From: Halobiforma lacisalsi AJ5
GTDB taxonomy: Archaea > Halobacteriota > Halobacteria > Halobacteriales > Natrialbaceae
NCBI RefSeq assembly: GCF_000226975.2
Contig: NZ_CP019285.1
Coordinates: forward strand, 3,224,001-3,288,000
Direction of reading: 5' to 3'
DNA length: 64,000 bases
The notes under the pieces are model-generated. The model was given only the letters and a program-made list of their open reading frames with translations. It searched no databases and was not told the origin of the DNA. Below are positions 7,824 to 17,738 of this stretch, piece by piece. The first letter of the stretch is position 1; each line of letters opens with the position of its first letter. Both the position numbers and the translations under genes were made by a program.

Positions 7824-10328
7824 TTATTCGTCGTCGCCGTCGGCCGCTTCGGAACCGTTTTCATCCTCGACGGTGCCCGCAGGAATGACGTCGACGCTTG
7901 CGACGGCGTCCTCGTCTTCGACCTCCATCACGATTACGCCCATCGTGTTCCGACCGACCGTCGACACCTCGTCGACGCGAGTGCGGACGATCTGGCCGTC
8001 CTCGCTCATCAACACGAGGTGGTCGTCGGGAGAGACGGCCTTGATGGCGGTCACGGGGCCGTTCCGGCCCTCGGTCTTGATGTCGATCAGCCCCTTGCCG
8101 TAGCGGGACTGGGTGCTGTACTCCTCGAGCGGGGTTCGCTTGCCGTACCCGTTCCGGGTGACGGTAAGCAGCGCCTGGTCGTCGCCGTCATTGCCGTTGG
8201 CCGCGACCAGCCCAGCGACCGCGTCGTCGTCCTGGAGTTTGATCCCGTTGACACCGCGGGCGTTCCGTCCCATGGCGCGGACGTCGTCCTCGTCGAACCG
8301 GATCGTCATACCGCCCTCGGTCGCAATCACGAGGTCCTGCGAGCCGTCGGTGACCTCGACGTCGACGAGTTCGTCGCCTTCCTCTAAGTCGGCCGCGATG
8401 ATCCCGGTCGAGCGGATGTTGTCGAACTCCTCGCTGGCAGTCCGCTTGACGTAGCCGTTCCGGGTAGCCATCGTCACGAACTCGTCGCCCTCGAGGGCGT
8501 CGGTGTCGACGATGGCGGTGATGTCCTCGCCGTCGTCCAGATCGAGGATGTTGACCGCGGACTTGCCGCGTGCCGTCCGACCCATCTCGGGGATCTCGTA
8601 GGTCTTGAGCTGGTAAACCTGGCCCTGATTCGTAAAGCACAGGAGGTAGTCGTGGGTGTTCGCCCGGAAGACCGTGGCGACGCGGTCCTCGTCCTTGACG
8701 TCCGCGCCGATGATCCCCTTGCCGCCCCGACCCTGGGGGTCGAACGTCTCGATCGGCATGCGCTTGACGTAGTCGTCTTCGGTCATGACGACGACGACTT
8801 CCTCCTCGGGGATGAGGTCCTCGTGAGTGACGGTCCCTTCGTCCTCGACGATCGAGGTGCGGCGTTCGTCGTCGTACTCCGCTTTGACCTCCCGGAGTTC
8901 ATCCTTGATGACCTCGAGCAGTTCCTGCTCGCTCTCGAGGATCTCCGTCAGGCGCTCGATCTCGGCCTGGACCTCCTCGTACTCGTCCTCGATCTCGGCG
9001 GCCTCCATCGACGTGAGGCTACCGAGTTGCATACGGACGATGTGGTCGGCCTGATCCTGAGAGAAGCCGTAGGCGTCCTGCAGGGCCTCCTTCGCGTCGT
9101 CCCGGGTCTCGCTGTCCCGGATCAGTTCGACCACGTCCTCGGCGTTCTCGACGGCCTTCAGCCGGCCCTCGAGGATGTGGGCGCGGTCCTCGGCCTCGGC
9201 GAGGTCGTACTCGCTGCGTCGGCGGACGACCTCGCGGCGGTGGGCGACGTACTCCTCGAGCGTTTCCTTCAGCGAGAGTACCTGGGGCTGGCCGTCGACC
9301 AGCGCGAGGTTGATGACGCCGAAGGTACGCTCGAGGTGGTTCTCGAGCAGTCGGTTCTTGACGACCTCGGTGTTCGCACCGCGTTTGAGTTCGACGACGA
9401 TGCGGACGCCGTCGCGGTCGGACTCGTCGCGGAGGTCGGAGATCCCTTCGATCTCGCCCTCGTGGACATCCTCGGCGATGCGCTCGACCAGTCGGGCCTT
9501 GTTGGACTGGAAGGGGAGTTCGGTGATGACGATCCGCTCGCGCCCGTTCTTCCACTCCTCGACCTCGAACTCGGCGCGGACTCGGATGCGGCCGCGGCCG
9601 GTCTTGTACGCGGAGTAGATGGCGTCGCGGCCGACGATGTTCGCGCCGGTTGGGAAGTCCGGTCCCTTGACGTGCTCCATCAGGTCCTCGACGGTCGCGT
9701 CGGGGTTGTCGATCAACTCGATCGTCGCGTCGATGACCTCCCCGAGGTTGTGCGGCGGGATGTTGGTCGACATCCCGACGGCGATCCCCGAGGAGCCGTT
9801 CACCAGCAGGTTCGGGAACGCTGCGGGGAGGACGTCGGGCTCTTGCAAGCGGTCGTCGTAGTTCGCGGAGAAGTCGACGGTGTCCTTCTCGATGTCGGCG
9901 AGCAGTTCCTCGGAGATGGGCGACATCCGGGCCTCCGTGTACCGCTGGGCAGCGGCCGGGTCGCCGTCCATCGAGCCGAAGTTCCCCTGGCCGTCGACCA
10001 GCGGGTAACGCATCGAGAAGTCCTGGGCCATCCGGACCAGGGTATCGTAGATCGCGCTGTCGCCGTGGGGGTGGTAGTCACCCATCGTCTCCCCGACGAT
10101 CGAGGAGGACTTCCGGTGTGACGAACCGGAGGTCACGCCCATCTCGTGCATCGCGTACAGGATGCGGCGGTGGACGGGCTTCAGGCCGTCCTCGACGCGG
10201 GGGAGCGCACGACCCGCGATGACGGACATCGCGTAGTCGATGTAGCTCTGTTCCATCTCGTCCTCGATACGGACGTTCTCTACCGCTCGAGCGTCTACGT
10301 CTGTCGGATCGGGTACCTCTGAACTCAT
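7824..10328 (-). CDS. gyrA: DNA gyrase subunit A
   Basis: An 834-residue type IIA topoisomerase subunit. The breakage-reunion domain is complete. The QRDR-like helix reads [20 protein letters not shown], and the catalytic tyrosine is Tyr130 in [13 protein letters not shown]. The coiled-coil arm is around residues 360-490. The C-terminal beta-pinwheel domain starts with the GyrA box [11 protein letters not shown] near residue 525, followed by several YGKRT/GYVKRT-type blades. The protein ends in an acidic tail. With GyrB it forms the A2B2 enzyme that introduces negative supercoils. Its gene follows gyrB on the same strand, separated by a 226-base structured spacer. Confidence 0.97.
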   Translation of the reverse strand: MSSEVPDPTDVDARAVENVRIEDEMEQSYIDYAMSVIAGRALPRVEDGLKPVHRRILYAMHEMGVTSGSSHRKSSSIVGETMGDYHPHGDSAIYDTLVRMAQDFSMRYPLVDGQGNFGSMDGDPAAAQRYTEARMSPISEELLADIEKDTVDFSANYDDRLQEPDVLPAAFPNLLVNGSSGIAVGMSTNIPPHNLGEVIDATIELIDNPDATVEDLMEHVKGPDFPTGANIVGRDAIYSAYKTGRGRIRVRAEFEVEEWKNGRERIVITELPFQSNKARLVERIAEDVHEGEIEGISDLRDESDRDGVRIVVELKRGANTEVVKNRLLENHLERTFGVINLALVDGQPQVLSLKETLEEYVAHRREVVRRRSEYDLAEAEDRAHILEGRLKAVENAEDVVELIRDSETRDDAKEALQDAYGFSQDQADHIVRMQLGSLTSMEAAEIEDEYEEVQAEIERLTEILESEQELLEVIKDELREVKAEYDDERRTSIVEDEGTVTHEDLIPEEEVVVVMTEDDYVKRMPIETFDPQGRGGKGIIGADVKDEDRVATVFRANTHDYLLCFTNQGQVYQLKTYEIPEMGRTARGKSAVNILDLDDGEDITAIVDTDALEGDEFVTMATRNGYVKRTASEEFDNIRSTGIIAADLEEGDELVDVEVTDGSQDLVIATEGGMTIRFDEDDVRAMGRNARGVNGIKLQDDDAVAGLVAANGNDGDDQALLTVTRNGYGKRTPLEEYSTQSRYGKGLIDIKTEGRNGPVTAIKAVSPDDHLVLMSEDGQIVRTRVDEVSTVGRNTMGVIVMEVEDEDAVASVDVIPAGTVEDENGSEAADGDDE

Positions 10329-10554
10329 GTCTTCATATGGTTCCGTCGGTTAGTTGTCAAGCACTGCGTCCGTGGAGCGGACGCTCGAACGGGCCGACGA
10401 CCGACCCGGAGAGCGCGGTGCGAAGCACCGCGGAAAGGCGAACGGTCGAAGGCCGTGAGCCGAGCGCAGCTTGCTGCGCGGAGGGAAGGGAGGAGTGCTT
10501 TTGATCGAAATTTTGCCGAGGGCCAGGGAAGCTGGCCCGCAGAGCAAAATTTCG
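10329..10554 (-). other. Structured spacer between gyrB and gyrA
   Basis: The 226-base gap is unusually rich in dyads. GGTGC-gaa-GCACC and CGCAGC-tt-GCTGCG are two small hairpins. A compound hairpin at 10507-10553 abuts the gyrB stop codon. The block has the look of the structured, repeated extragenic sequences that follow many haloarchaeal genes. No coding frame is supported. It may separate gyrB and gyrA expression or act as an RNA processing or termination site. Confidence 0.55.
10507..10553. terminator. Compound hairpin directly after the gyrB stop codon
   Basis: The outer arms GAAATTTTGC and GCAAAATTTC are perfectly complementary (10 bp). Inside them GGGCCAG-ggaag-CTGGCCC adds a 7-bp GC-rich stem. 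The gyrB stop is only one or two bases away. On the gyrB strand no run of T follows, so a simple intrinsic terminator is not certain; an RNase processing site or attenuator is as likely. Confidence 0.55.
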
Positions 10555-12489
10555 TTAGATGTCGATCCATTCGGCCTCCGGCGCGTTCTCCTTGATGAAC
10601 TGCTTGCGCGGCTCGACGGCGTCGCCCATCAGCACGGAGAACATCTTGTCCGCGGCGGCCGCGTCCTCGATCGTGATCTGCTTGAGGATGCGGTTCTCCG
10701 GATCCATCGTCGTATCCCAGAGCTGCTGGGGGTTCATCTCGCCGAGACCTTTGAACCGCTGGACCTGCGAGGGACTGCCGTTGCACTTCTCCTCGATGAT
10801 CTCGTCGCGTTCCTGTTCGGTCATCGCGTCGTAGGTGTCGCCGCGATACCGGATGCGGTACAGCGGCGGCTGGGTCGCATAGACGTAGCCGTTCTCGAGC
10901 AGCGGCCGCATGTGCCGGTAGAAGAACGTCAACAGCAGGGTGCGGATGTGGGCACCGTCGACGTCGGCGTCGGTCGCCATGATGATCTTCTCGTAGCGGA
11001 CGTCCTCGAGGTCGAACTCGTCGCCGATCCCCGCGCCGATCGCGGTGATCATGTTCCGGATCTCGTCGTTCTCGAGGATGCGGTCGAGCCGGTGTTTCTC
11101 GACGTTCAGGATCTTCCCCTTGATGGGGAGGACGGCCTGGAATTCGGGGTTTCGCGCCTGCTTTGCGCTCCCACCGGCGGAGTCACCCTCCGCGATGAAC
11201 AGTTCGGCCTCCCCGGGATCTTTCGTCTGGCAGTCGGCCAACTTGCCGGGAAGCGATGTCGACTCGAGGGCCGACTTCCGTCGGGTCAGCTCCTCGGCTT
11301 TTTGGGCGGCCTTGCGCGCCTTCGCGGCCTCGACCGCCTTGTTGATGATCGCTTCGGCGGTGTCGGGGTTCTCCTCGAAGTAGGTGCCGAGGCCCTCGTG
11401 CATGGCGCTCTCGACGATCCCTCGGACCTCCGAGTTCCCGAGTTTCGTCTTCGTCTGGCCCTCGAACTGCGGGTCGGGGTGTTTGATCGAGACGACGGCG
11501 GTCAACCCTTCGCGGATGTCCTCGCCCTTGAGGTTCTCGTCTAAGTCGCCGAGCAGGTCGTTCTCGTTGGCGTAGTCGTTGACGGTCCGCGTCAGGGCGG
11601 TTTTGAACCCGGTGAGGTGGGTGCCGCCCTCGCGGGTGTTGATGTTGTTCGCGAAGGCGTGGATCGAGCCCTGGAGCTCCTCGGTGGCCTGCATCGCCAC
11701 TTCGACCTGGATGTTCTGGGCCTCGTCTTCGAAGTAGATGACCTCCTCGTGCATCGCCGAGCGCGTCTCGTTCAGGTACTCGACGAACTCGCGGATGCCA
11801 CCCTCGTACTCGTACGTTTCCTCGATGATACCCTCCGCGTCGGCCGCCTCCTCGCGTTCGTCCCGCAGGGAGATGCGAACGCCGGAGTTCAGGAAGGCGA
11901 GTTCACGGAGCCGGTTCGACAGCGTCGAGAACGAGAAGTCGTCGGCCTCGAAGATGCTTTCGTCGGGCCAGAACCGGATCTCCGTGCCGGTCTCCTCGTC
12001 GCTCTCCATGTCGCGGACTCGCTCCATGTCGCCGACGGGTTCGCCGGCCTCGAACGCGTGCCGGTAGACGCCGCCGTCGCGTTTGACCTCGGCCTCGAGT
12101 CGCTCCGAGAGGGCGTTGACGACGCTGACGCCGACGCCGTGGAGCCCGCCGGAGACCTGGTAGGACTTGTTGTCGAACTTGCCGCCGGCGTGGAGAACCG
12201 TCAAAATGACCTCGAGCGCGGGGCGATCGTACTCTTCGTGCGTGTCGACGGGAATGCCTCGGCCGTCGTCCGCGACGCTCACCGACCGATCCTCGTGGAT
12301 GGTGACGGTGATATCGTCGCAGTGGCCGGCCAACGCCTCGTCGATCGAGTTGTCCACCACTTCGTAGACCAGATGGTGGAGCCCTCGAGAGTCGGTAGAG
12401 CCGATGTACATCGCCGGACGTTTTCGCACGGCTTCCAGGCCTTCGAGGACCTGGATCTGTCCAGCGCCGTACTCGCTTTCCTGGGACAT
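10555..12489 (-). CDS. gyrB: DNA gyrase subunit B
   Basis: A 644-residue GHKL-ATPase and TOPRIM protein. The N-terminal ATPase domain shows [17 protein letters not shown] (the Mg/ATP asparagine), [11 protein letters not shown] and [15 protein letters not shown]. The transducer domain follows. The TOPRIM region begins near residue 425 with [15 protein letters not shown] and contains [21 protein letters not shown], the DxDxD metal-binding motif. The C-terminal GyrA-binding part ends [16 protein letters not shown]...AEWIDI. The length is the normal short archaeal/Gram-positive-type GyrB. A TATA-like CTTTATTAG at about 12521-12529 (minus strand) lies about 35 bases before the start. Confidence 0.97.
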   Translation of the reverse strand: MSQESEYGAGQIQVLEGLEAVRKRPAMYIGSTDSRGLHHLVYEVVDNSIDEALAGHCDDITVTIHEDRSVSVADDGRGIPVDTHEEYDRPALEVILTVLHAGGKFDNKSYQVSGGLHGVGVSVVNALSERLEAEVKRDGGVYRHAFEAGEPVGDMERVRDMESDEETGTEIRFWPDESIFEADDFSFSTLSNRLRELAFLNSGVRISLRDEREEAADAEGIIEETYEYEGGIREFVEYLNETRSAMHEEVIYFEDEAQNIQVEVAMQATEELQGSIHAFANNINTREGGTHLTGFKTALTRTVNDYANENDLLGDLDENLKGEDIREGLTAVVSIKHPDPQFEGQTKTKLGNSEVRGIVESAMHEGLGTYFEENPDTAEAIINKAVEAAKARKAAQKAEELTRRKSALESTSLPGKLADCQTKDPGEAELFIAEGDSAGGSAKQARNPEFQAVLPIKGKILNVEKHRLDRILENDEIRNMITAIGAGIGDEFDLEDVRYEKIIMATDADVDGAHIRTLLLTFFYRHMRPLLENGYVYATQPPLYRIRYRGDTYDAMTEQERDEIIEEKCNGSPSQVQRFKGLGEMNPQQLWDTTMDPENRILKQITIEDAAAADKMFSVLMGDAVEPRKQFIKENAPEAEWIDI

Positions 12490-12520
12490 GAGAAACCTGC
12501 TTTCGGGTAGTGGACGACGC

Positions 12521-12529
12521 CTAATAAAG
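12521..12529 (-). promoter_or_regulatory. TATA-like box of gyrB
   Basis: On the minus strand CTTTATTAG lies about 35 bases before the gyrB ATG, consistent with an archaeal promoter and a leader of under ten bases. Confidence 0.5.
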
Positions 12530-12693
12530 CTTCACGTACGCGCGCGAGCGCGAGCGCGGTTCCCACCGAGGGCGAATAAATCGATTCCCCCTGCTATCGC
12601 CGGCCACTCTCGACGGGGTTCTACCCTCCCCGGCGGCTGAATACGCAATGAGAAGAGTCACGGACGCGGGTACGAACGACACGATAGCGGCCG

Positions 12694-13473
12694 ATGTTCG
12701 GACTCCCCTTCGACGCTCCGCTGGCGTTCCTGCTCGTTTCCATCGCCTTCCTTTCGGGGATCGGTATCACCACGATCGGTCCGGGTGGCATCTTCGTGAC
12801 CATCGCGCTCTACTCGCTGACGCCGCTTTCCTCGGGACAGGTCGCCGGCACCGCTCACGCGACCTTCGTCGCCACCGGCCTCGTCGGCAGTGCGGTGTAC
12901 CTCCGCTCCGGCGAGATGCGAACCGGCGAGGGGCGGGCGCTCGCGATCGTTCTCAGCCTCTCGAGCGTCCTGGGAGCGCTTACCGGCGCGTACGCGAACG
13001 CGTTCGTTCCGCGTGCAGTCTTCGGGGCCCTGCTCGGAACCGTATCGATGGCCGTCGGTGGGACCATCCTCTTCCGGGTTCGCCGGGGGTTCAGTCCGGT
13101 CTACGACCTCGAGATCGGGACGTCGACCGGACGGGTCACTCTCGGCGTGCTGGGGTTCGGACTCGGGGTCGCCAGCGGTCTGCTGGGCATCGGTGGCCCG
13201 GTTCTGGCCGTCCCGACGCTGGTTCTGGTCGGCGTTCCCATGCTACTCGCCGTCGCCGTCGCGCAGGTCCAGTCGATCTTCATCGCGGCGTTCGCGACGG
13301 CCGGCTACGCCCTCCAGAGCACGGTGTTGCTCTCCCTGGCGGTCGTCGTCGGGATACCGCTGTTGCTCGGTGTCGTCGTCGGCTGGAAAGTCGCTCACGC
13401 CGTCGATCCGAACCGATTGAAAGTCACACTCGGGTTCGTGATGCTGGGGGTCGGTCCGTACCTGGCGCTGTGA
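12694..13473 (+). CDS. TauE/SafE (TSUP) family membrane exporter
   Basis: A 259-residue polytopic protein with about eight hydrophobic helices in two similar halves. Each half carries the family's glycine/proline-rich segment: GIGITTIGPGGIFVTIALY at residues about 23-41 and GVASGLLGIGGPVLAVPTLV at about 150-169. TSUP proteins move sulfite, sulfonates or other organosulfur/organic anions across the cytoplasmic membrane. It is divergent from gyrB and followed after about 60 bases by a universal stress protein on the same strand. The substrate cannot be told. Confidence 0.85.
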   Translation: MFGLPFDAPLAFLLVSIAFLSGIGITTIGPGGIFVTIALYSLTPLSSGQVAGTAHATFVATGLVGSAVYLRSGEMRTGEGRALAIVLSLSSVLGALTGAYANAFVPRAVFGALLGTVSMAVGGTILFRVRRGFSPVYDLEIGTSTGRVTLGVLGFGLGVASGLLGIGGPVLAVPTLVLVGVPMLLAVAVAQVQSIFIAAFATAGYALQSTVLLSLAVVVGIPLLLGVVVGWKVAHAVDPNRLKVTLGFVMLGVGPYLAL

Positions 13474-13530
13474 GCGGCGTCGGCGATACAGGTACCAGAC
13501 TCAAGGCAGTCGGAGTGGAAAAACTGCCCG

Positions 13531-13953
13531 ATGGCACGCGTCCTCGTCCCGTTCGACGACTCCGATCCCGCTCGCGACGCCCTCGAGTACGCGTTCGAAC
13601 TCTTTCCCTGCGGCGAGTTCGTCGCGCTGACTGTCGTCGACACGTCGTCAGTTCCGTTCATCCCCAGCTCGTCGACCGACGACACCGACGACCAACTCGA
13701 GGAACTGCTCGGGGAAGCGAGCGAGCGACTGGAGACCGCGGGAGCGATCGCAGCCGAGCACGACCGGCCGCTCGAGACGGACGTGGCGATCGGGTCGCCG
13801 GCCCAGCAGATCATCGAGTGCGCCGAGGAAAACGACCTGGACCACGTGGTGATGGGGAGCCACGGCCGGTCGGGCGTCACGCGAATTCTGCTCGGGAGCG
13901 TCGCGGAAGTCGTCGTCAGGCACTCGTCGGTACCGGTAACGGTCGTTCGCTGA
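13531..13953 (+). CDS. Universal stress protein, UspA family
   Basis: A 140-residue single-domain protein. It starts MARVLVPFDDSDPARDALEYAF, the typical first strand and nucleotide-contacting aspartate. It contains VVMGSHGRSGVTRILLGSVAEVV, the ATP-binding G-2x-G-9x-G(S/T) motif, and ends RHSSVPVTVVR. Such proteins bind ATP and modulate stress responses. It lies close behind the TauE/SafE gene and may be co-expressed with it. Confidence 0.9.
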   Translation: MARVLVPFDDSDPARDALEYAFELFPCGEFVALTVVDTSSVPFIPSSSTDDTDDQLEELLGEASERLETAGAIAAEHDRPLETDVAIGSPAQQIIECAEENDLDHVVMGSHGRSGVTRILLGSVAEVVVRHSSVPVTVVR

Positions 13954-14026
13954 GCGACAGTGAGGCGACCTGCAGCGGCGGGCACCAGACTTGTCTCGGC
14001 TCGGCGTACAGCTTCGGTCGAGAACG

Positions 14027-14566
14027 ATGACCGGATCTGACTGGGATGCGAGCGAGCACGACCCGGACGCGAAACACGACGAGCGGAGTCACACCGACGA
14101 CCGCCGGACTGACCGGGACGTCATCGAGTACCGACCGAACCGCGAGCAGCGAGGGACGTTGCTCTCCGTAGCCGTCGTCCTCCTCGGCGTCGTGACGATC
14201 GCTGGAACGCTCGCGATCGACTTCGCCGAGAGTCACGCCTGGAACGCCGGCCTGATCGGTGTAGCACTTTGCGTCTTCGGCGCGTACAATTACTACCGGC
14301 GGGCGAACCAGGAACTCGGGAGCGTCGGCGTCGAGACGCTCGCCGCCATCGCAGGGCTGTGGCTCGTCGCGTCGCCGTTCCTGTTCGGCCCCGAAACCGG
14401 AACCGCGGGACCGGCCGCCGCCGGAACCGAGATCGGCGCCGGGTTCCTGCTGATCGTCGGCCTCCTTACGTTCGGCGTCGGCTCCTACAGCGCGGCGATT
14501 GCGCACAAGCGTCGGCGCGAGGCGGACGCTCGACCGACGGCGGTCTACGACCGGCGAGGTCAGTAA
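14027..14566 (+). CDS. SPW-repeat-like integral membrane protein
   Basis: 179 residues. An acidic, histidine-rich soluble N-terminus (about 45 residues) is followed by four hydrophobic helices: TLLSVAVVLLGVVTIAGTLA, AGLIGVALCVFGAYNYY, VETLAAIAGLWLVASPFLFG and AGFLLIVGLLTFGVGSYSAA. The GLWLVASPFLFG segment is the SPW-type repeat (small residue, Pro, Trp) seen in small bacterial and archaeal membrane proteins of unknown role. The ATG at 14027 was chosen over the upstream in-frame ATG at 13991 because it removes a basic stretch unlike the rest. Confidence 0.65.
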   Translation: MTGSDWDASEHDPDAKHDERSHTDDRRTDRDVIEYRPNREQRGTLLSVAVVLLGVVTIAGTLAIDFAESHAWNAGLIGVALCVFGAYNYYRRANQELGSVGVETLAAIAGLWLVASPFLFGPETGTAGPAAAGTEIGAGFLLIVGLLTFGVGSYSAAIAHKRRREADARPTAVYDRRGQ

Positions 14567-14630
14567 GAAGCGACATCGCAGTTGCCGGGCCAATCCCCTT
14601 GGTCACCGCTCCCAACGTACATCGTATCGG

Positions 14631-15881
14631 ATGTTCCCGTTCGTAGCGATCGCGATTGCGGTGGTCGTCGGCGTCGTCGTTCTCGAGGCCGTCTCCGCCG
14701 TGTCACTGAAGCGGATCCCCTCGGTCGCGACGGCGGAGTTTCCCGAAATCGACCGGGAGTTGCTCGAGAAGTTCAGCAGTTTCGACCCGGAACTCGGGTG
14801 GTGTCCCCAGCCGAACCGCGAGAAACAGAAAGACACCGGCGACCACCTGCCGGGCGAGGAGGTCCGGACCACGGTCACCTACTCGACCGACGACTACGGG
14901 AGCCGGATCTGTCCCGCCAGGGATCGGGACGAAAGCACGCTCCCGACGGTCTCGACGTACGGCGACTCGTACTGTTTCTGCCGCGAGGTCGACGACGACG
15001 AGACGTTCCAGCACTACATGGCGCGGGAACTGGACACCCACGTCGCCAACTACGGCGGCGGCAACTACGGACTCGACCAGGCGCTATTGCGCCTCGAGCG
15101 GAACTACCCCGAGGATCCCACCGACTACGTGTTCATGGTCGTCACCGCTTCCTCGATCGCCCGGATCCTCAGCGTCTGGAAACACTACCAGGAGTTCGGT
15201 AACGTCCTCGCAGTCAAACCCCGGTTCACCCTCGAGGACGGCGACCTCGAACGCATCGAGAGCCCGGTCGACGAGAAATCGGACTTGCTCGATCTCGAGT
15301 CGAACGCCGACTTCCTGCGGGAGCGGGACTTCCACTACGAGCACTGGTTTCGTCCTCACTTCGCGTCGCGCCCGTACGCGACGGACTTCCTCGACGACGC
15401 CGAGAAGGTGCGGTACGCGTTGCTCGAGGCCGGCATCGAGATCGAGAAGCGGCTCGAACGTCCGATTCCGGGGATCGACGTCGACCTCGACCGGGCGCAG
15501 ACCCGGTCAGCGCTGCGGATGGAACGGCCACGGGTCCGGTACCACGAACGGCTGTTCGACACCCACGAACCGCTGTTCGACGCACTGATCGGGCGGTTCG
15601 TCGACTACGCCGCCGAGCACGAGTTCGTCCCAGTGTTCGTGATGGTCCAGCAGCTCCGGTACGCCAAATACGAGGCCGAACACGGCCCCATCTACGGCGA
15701 CCTGCTCGAACGCCTCGACGATCGATACGACGCCCTCGAGACCGTCGACATGGCACGCCGGCTCTCGCCGGCCGACGAGGACGTGGAATCGCTGTACGTC
15801 GACCGCGGCGAAGGCGGTCACTACAGCCCGGCGACCAACCGAGCGGTCGCCGAGGTGCTGTCCGAAGTCGTCGACGAGTAA
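14631..15881 (+). CDS. Membrane-anchored SGNH/GDSL-like hydrolase
   Basis: 416 residues. It opens with one hydrophobic anchor (MFPFVAIAIAVVVGVVVLEA), so the rest is probably outside the cell. The SGNH fold markers are visible: VSTYGDSYCFC (block I, nucleophile Ser), HVANYGGGNYGLDQALLRL (block III-like glycine/asparagine), and near the end EGGHYSPATNRAVAEVL, where the catalytic histidine is preceded by Glu instead of the usual DxxH. Such enzymes act on carbohydrate or lipid esters, for example polysaccharide O-acetyl groups. The substrate is not known. The ATG at 14631 begins exactly at the anchor; the longer upstream frame is basic and unlikely. Confidence 0.7.
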   Translation: MFPFVAIAIAVVVGVVVLEAVSAVSLKRIPSVATAEFPEIDRELLEKFSSFDPELGWCPQPNREKQKDTGDHLPGEEVRTTVTYSTDDYGSRICPARDRDESTLPTVSTYGDSYCFCREVDDDETFQHYMARELDTHVANYGGGNYGLDQALLRLERNYPEDPTDYVFMVVTASSIARILSVWKHYQEFGNVLAVKPRFTLEDGDLERIESPVDEKSDLLDLESNADFLRERDFHYEHWFRPHFASRPYATDFLDDAEKVRYALLEAGIEIEKRLERPIPGIDVDLDRAQTRSALRMERPRVRYHERLFDTHEPLFDALIGRFVDYAAEHEFVPVFVMVQQLRYAKYEAEHGPIYGDLLERLDDRYDALETVDMARRLSPADEDVESLYVDRGEGGHYSPATNRAVAEVLSEVVDE

Positions 15882-15984
15882 CGGTGTTCGAGCCAACCAC
15901 TACTCTCCCTCGACATTCATGTTTTCCTAGTTACAAACTTATTAACTCCGCGAATGAAGAACCGTTATACAGAGGGATCCAACG

Positions 15985-16572
15985 ATGGCAATCGACCGGC
16001 GACCCGCGGAACAGACGCTCGATACGTCCCTGCTGGGACGAAACATCTCGCTGCGGTACTCGGACACCTGGCTGGCGTACTCGATTTTCGGCCTGCGGAT
16101 CGTGATGGCCTGGGTGTTCCTCCAGGCCGGCCTCGAGAAGTGGGCCGAAGGCGGCTGGGGTGATCCGCTGGCGTGGTCCTCGGCGGGCTTCCTGAACAAC
16201 GCCATCGCCGAGGCCAACCCGCTGTACGGGGTGTTCACCTGGTTCGCGGACTACGCCGCGATCGTCGACCCGCTGGTCGTCTTCGGGCAGGTCCTCATCG
16301 GGCTGGCGCTGCTTTTCGGCGTTTTCTTCCGGTTCGCCGCGCTGATGGGTGCGATCCAGATGCTGTTCTTCTGGACCGCCGCCTGGCAGGGCGGGCTCGC
16401 GGCCGGCTTCCCCGTCGAACACGGCTACTTCGTCGACAGTACGTTCGTCTACCTGCTGTTGCTGTTCGGCCTCGCCGCGTGGGGTGCGGGCCGCGTTATG
16501 GGCCTGGACGCGAGGCTCGAGAAGGCAGGAGTCGTTCGACGAAACCCCTGGCTGCGCTACCTGCTCGGCTAG
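15985..16572 (+). CDS. DoxX/DoxD family membrane protein
   Basis: 195 residues with four hydrophobic helices. The motif LRIVMAWVFLQAGLEKWAEGGW (helix 1) and WFADYAAIVDPLVVFGQVLIGLALLFGVFFRFAALMGAIQMLFFWTA (helices 2-3) match DoxX/DoxD proteins, small partners of quinone-linked oxidoreductases such as thiosulfate:quinone oxidoreductase. Its exact partner is unknown. The TATA-like cttattaac about 45 bases upstream may be its promoter. It converges on gshA with only two bases between the stop codons. Confidence 0.8.
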   Translation: MAIDRRPAEQTLDTSLLGRNISLRYSDTWLAYSIFGLRIVMAWVFLQAGLEKWAEGGWGDPLAWSSAGFLNNAIAEANPLYGVFTWFADYAAIVDPLVVFGQVLIGLALLFGVFFRFAALMGAIQMLFFWTAAWQGGLAAGFPVEHGYFVDSTFVYLLLLFGLAAWGAGRVMGLDARLEKAGVVRRNPWLRYLLG

Positions 16573-16574
16573 GG

Positions 16575-17657
16575 CTACTCCGCCTCCAGCAGTAGCGCCT
16601 CACAGAGTGCGTCCGGCCCCTCGTCCTCGAGGAGTCGTCGCTGCCTCTTAGCGCCTCTCTCGCGCTCGTAGACCTCCTTGATGCCGTCGATCCCCAGCCG
16701 TTCGCACTCCCGGTCGACGAGTTCGCCGAGGTCGACGGTCCCCTCGAGGTCGCGGTCGATCAGGGCGGCCTCCTGGCCATGGCGGATCGCCCGCCACTTG
16801 TTCTCGTCGAGCAGTTCCCGCCGGTGTCGACTCGGACTCGTGCCGTCCTCGTACTCCTCGGCCAGGGCCTCGACGAGCGCGTGGGAGTACTCGACGAACG
16901 CCATCACGACGTCGGGGTCGGCCTGGGCGTCCGGGGTTCGGATCTCGACGGACCCGTGGGAGGTGTGGGGGCGCACGTCGTACCAGAGTTCCCCGCGGTC
17001 GTTGATCGAGTCGGTCTCGAGCATCCGACGCTCGAACCGATCGAAGTCCTCGAAGTCCTCGAAGTAGGTCGGCATCCCGGTGTTCGGCAGTCCCTCGAAA
17101 ATCTTCGCGCGGGCCGACTGGAGTCCGGTGTCGAACCCGTTCCAGAACGGCGAGTTCGCCGACAGCGCGAGCATGATCGGGACGTACCACCGGAGTTCGT
17201 TCGAGATCCAGACGGCCTTGTCGGCGTCGTCGACGCCGACGTGGACGTGGAGGCCGGCGGTGGTGTTCCGGTGTTGGGGATACTGGATTCGGTCCAACTG
17301 GGAGCGATAGCGGGGTTTCTCGGCGTGCTCGAGTTCGCGCCACTTCGCGAGCGGGTGGAGACCGGCGGCAGCGATGTCGTAGCCGGCCTCGTGGGCGTGA
17401 TCGAGCAGCGCCTGTCGGATCTCGCGCAGGGCCTCGCGGGCGTTTCCGGGGTCCTCGATCAGCGGCGTCTGGGTCTCGATGACGAACTTGAACAGTTCGT
17501 GATCGAGGCGATCCTCGAGGATCTCGGGGGGATCGCGTTCGTAGACGAGTTCGTCGGTGCCGCTCGTCGGCCGACCGCGCTCGTCGACGACGAAACACTC
17601 CTCCTCGATCCCCAGCGTGCCCATGCGCGTGAACGAATCCGGCGACCCGCGTTCCAT
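16575..17657 (-). CDS. gshA: Glutamate-cysteine ligase (haloarchaeal GshA)
   Basis: 360 residues. The GCS2-type fold is recognised by [22 protein letters not shown] (ATP/glutamate loop), [29 protein letters not shown] and [20 protein letters not shown]. In Haloferax and Halobacterium this enzyme joins glutamate and cysteine to give gamma-glutamylcysteine, the main low-molecular-mass thiol of haloarchaea, which lack glutathione synthetase. Glutaredoxin-like genes (46.8 and 63.5 kb) and a VOC protein (62.5 kb) in this window may draw on the same thiol pool, but they are far apart. Confidence 0.9.
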   Translation of the reverse strand: MERGSPDSFTRMGTLGIEEECFVVDERGRPTSGTDELVYERDPPEILEDRLDHELFKFVIETQTPLIEDPGNAREALREIRQALLDHAHEAGYDIAAAGLHPLAKWRELEHAEKPRYRSQLDRIQYPQHRNTTAGLHVHVGVDDADKAVWISNELRWYVPIMLALSANSPFWNGFDTGLQSARAKIFEGLPNTGMPTYFEDFEDFDRFERRMLETDSINDRGELWYDVRPHTSHGSVEIRTPDAQADPDVVMAFVEYSHALVEALAEEYEDGTSPSRHRRELLDENKWRAIRHGQEAALIDRDLEGTVDLGELVDRECERLGIDGIKEVYERERGAKRQRRLLEDEGPDALCEALLLEAE

Positions 17658-17738
17658 CGTGTCCCCGTTTCGCCGCCGACAGTAAATACGGTTTGGAGTC
17701 GGAGCGTACGGCCGGAACCGCTCTCGTCGGTCGGTTGT

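Noticed and set aside
8652-10121. 489-codon open frame antisense to gyrA
   Set aside because: gyrA is certain; the antisense product is biased in composition and has no recognisable motif.
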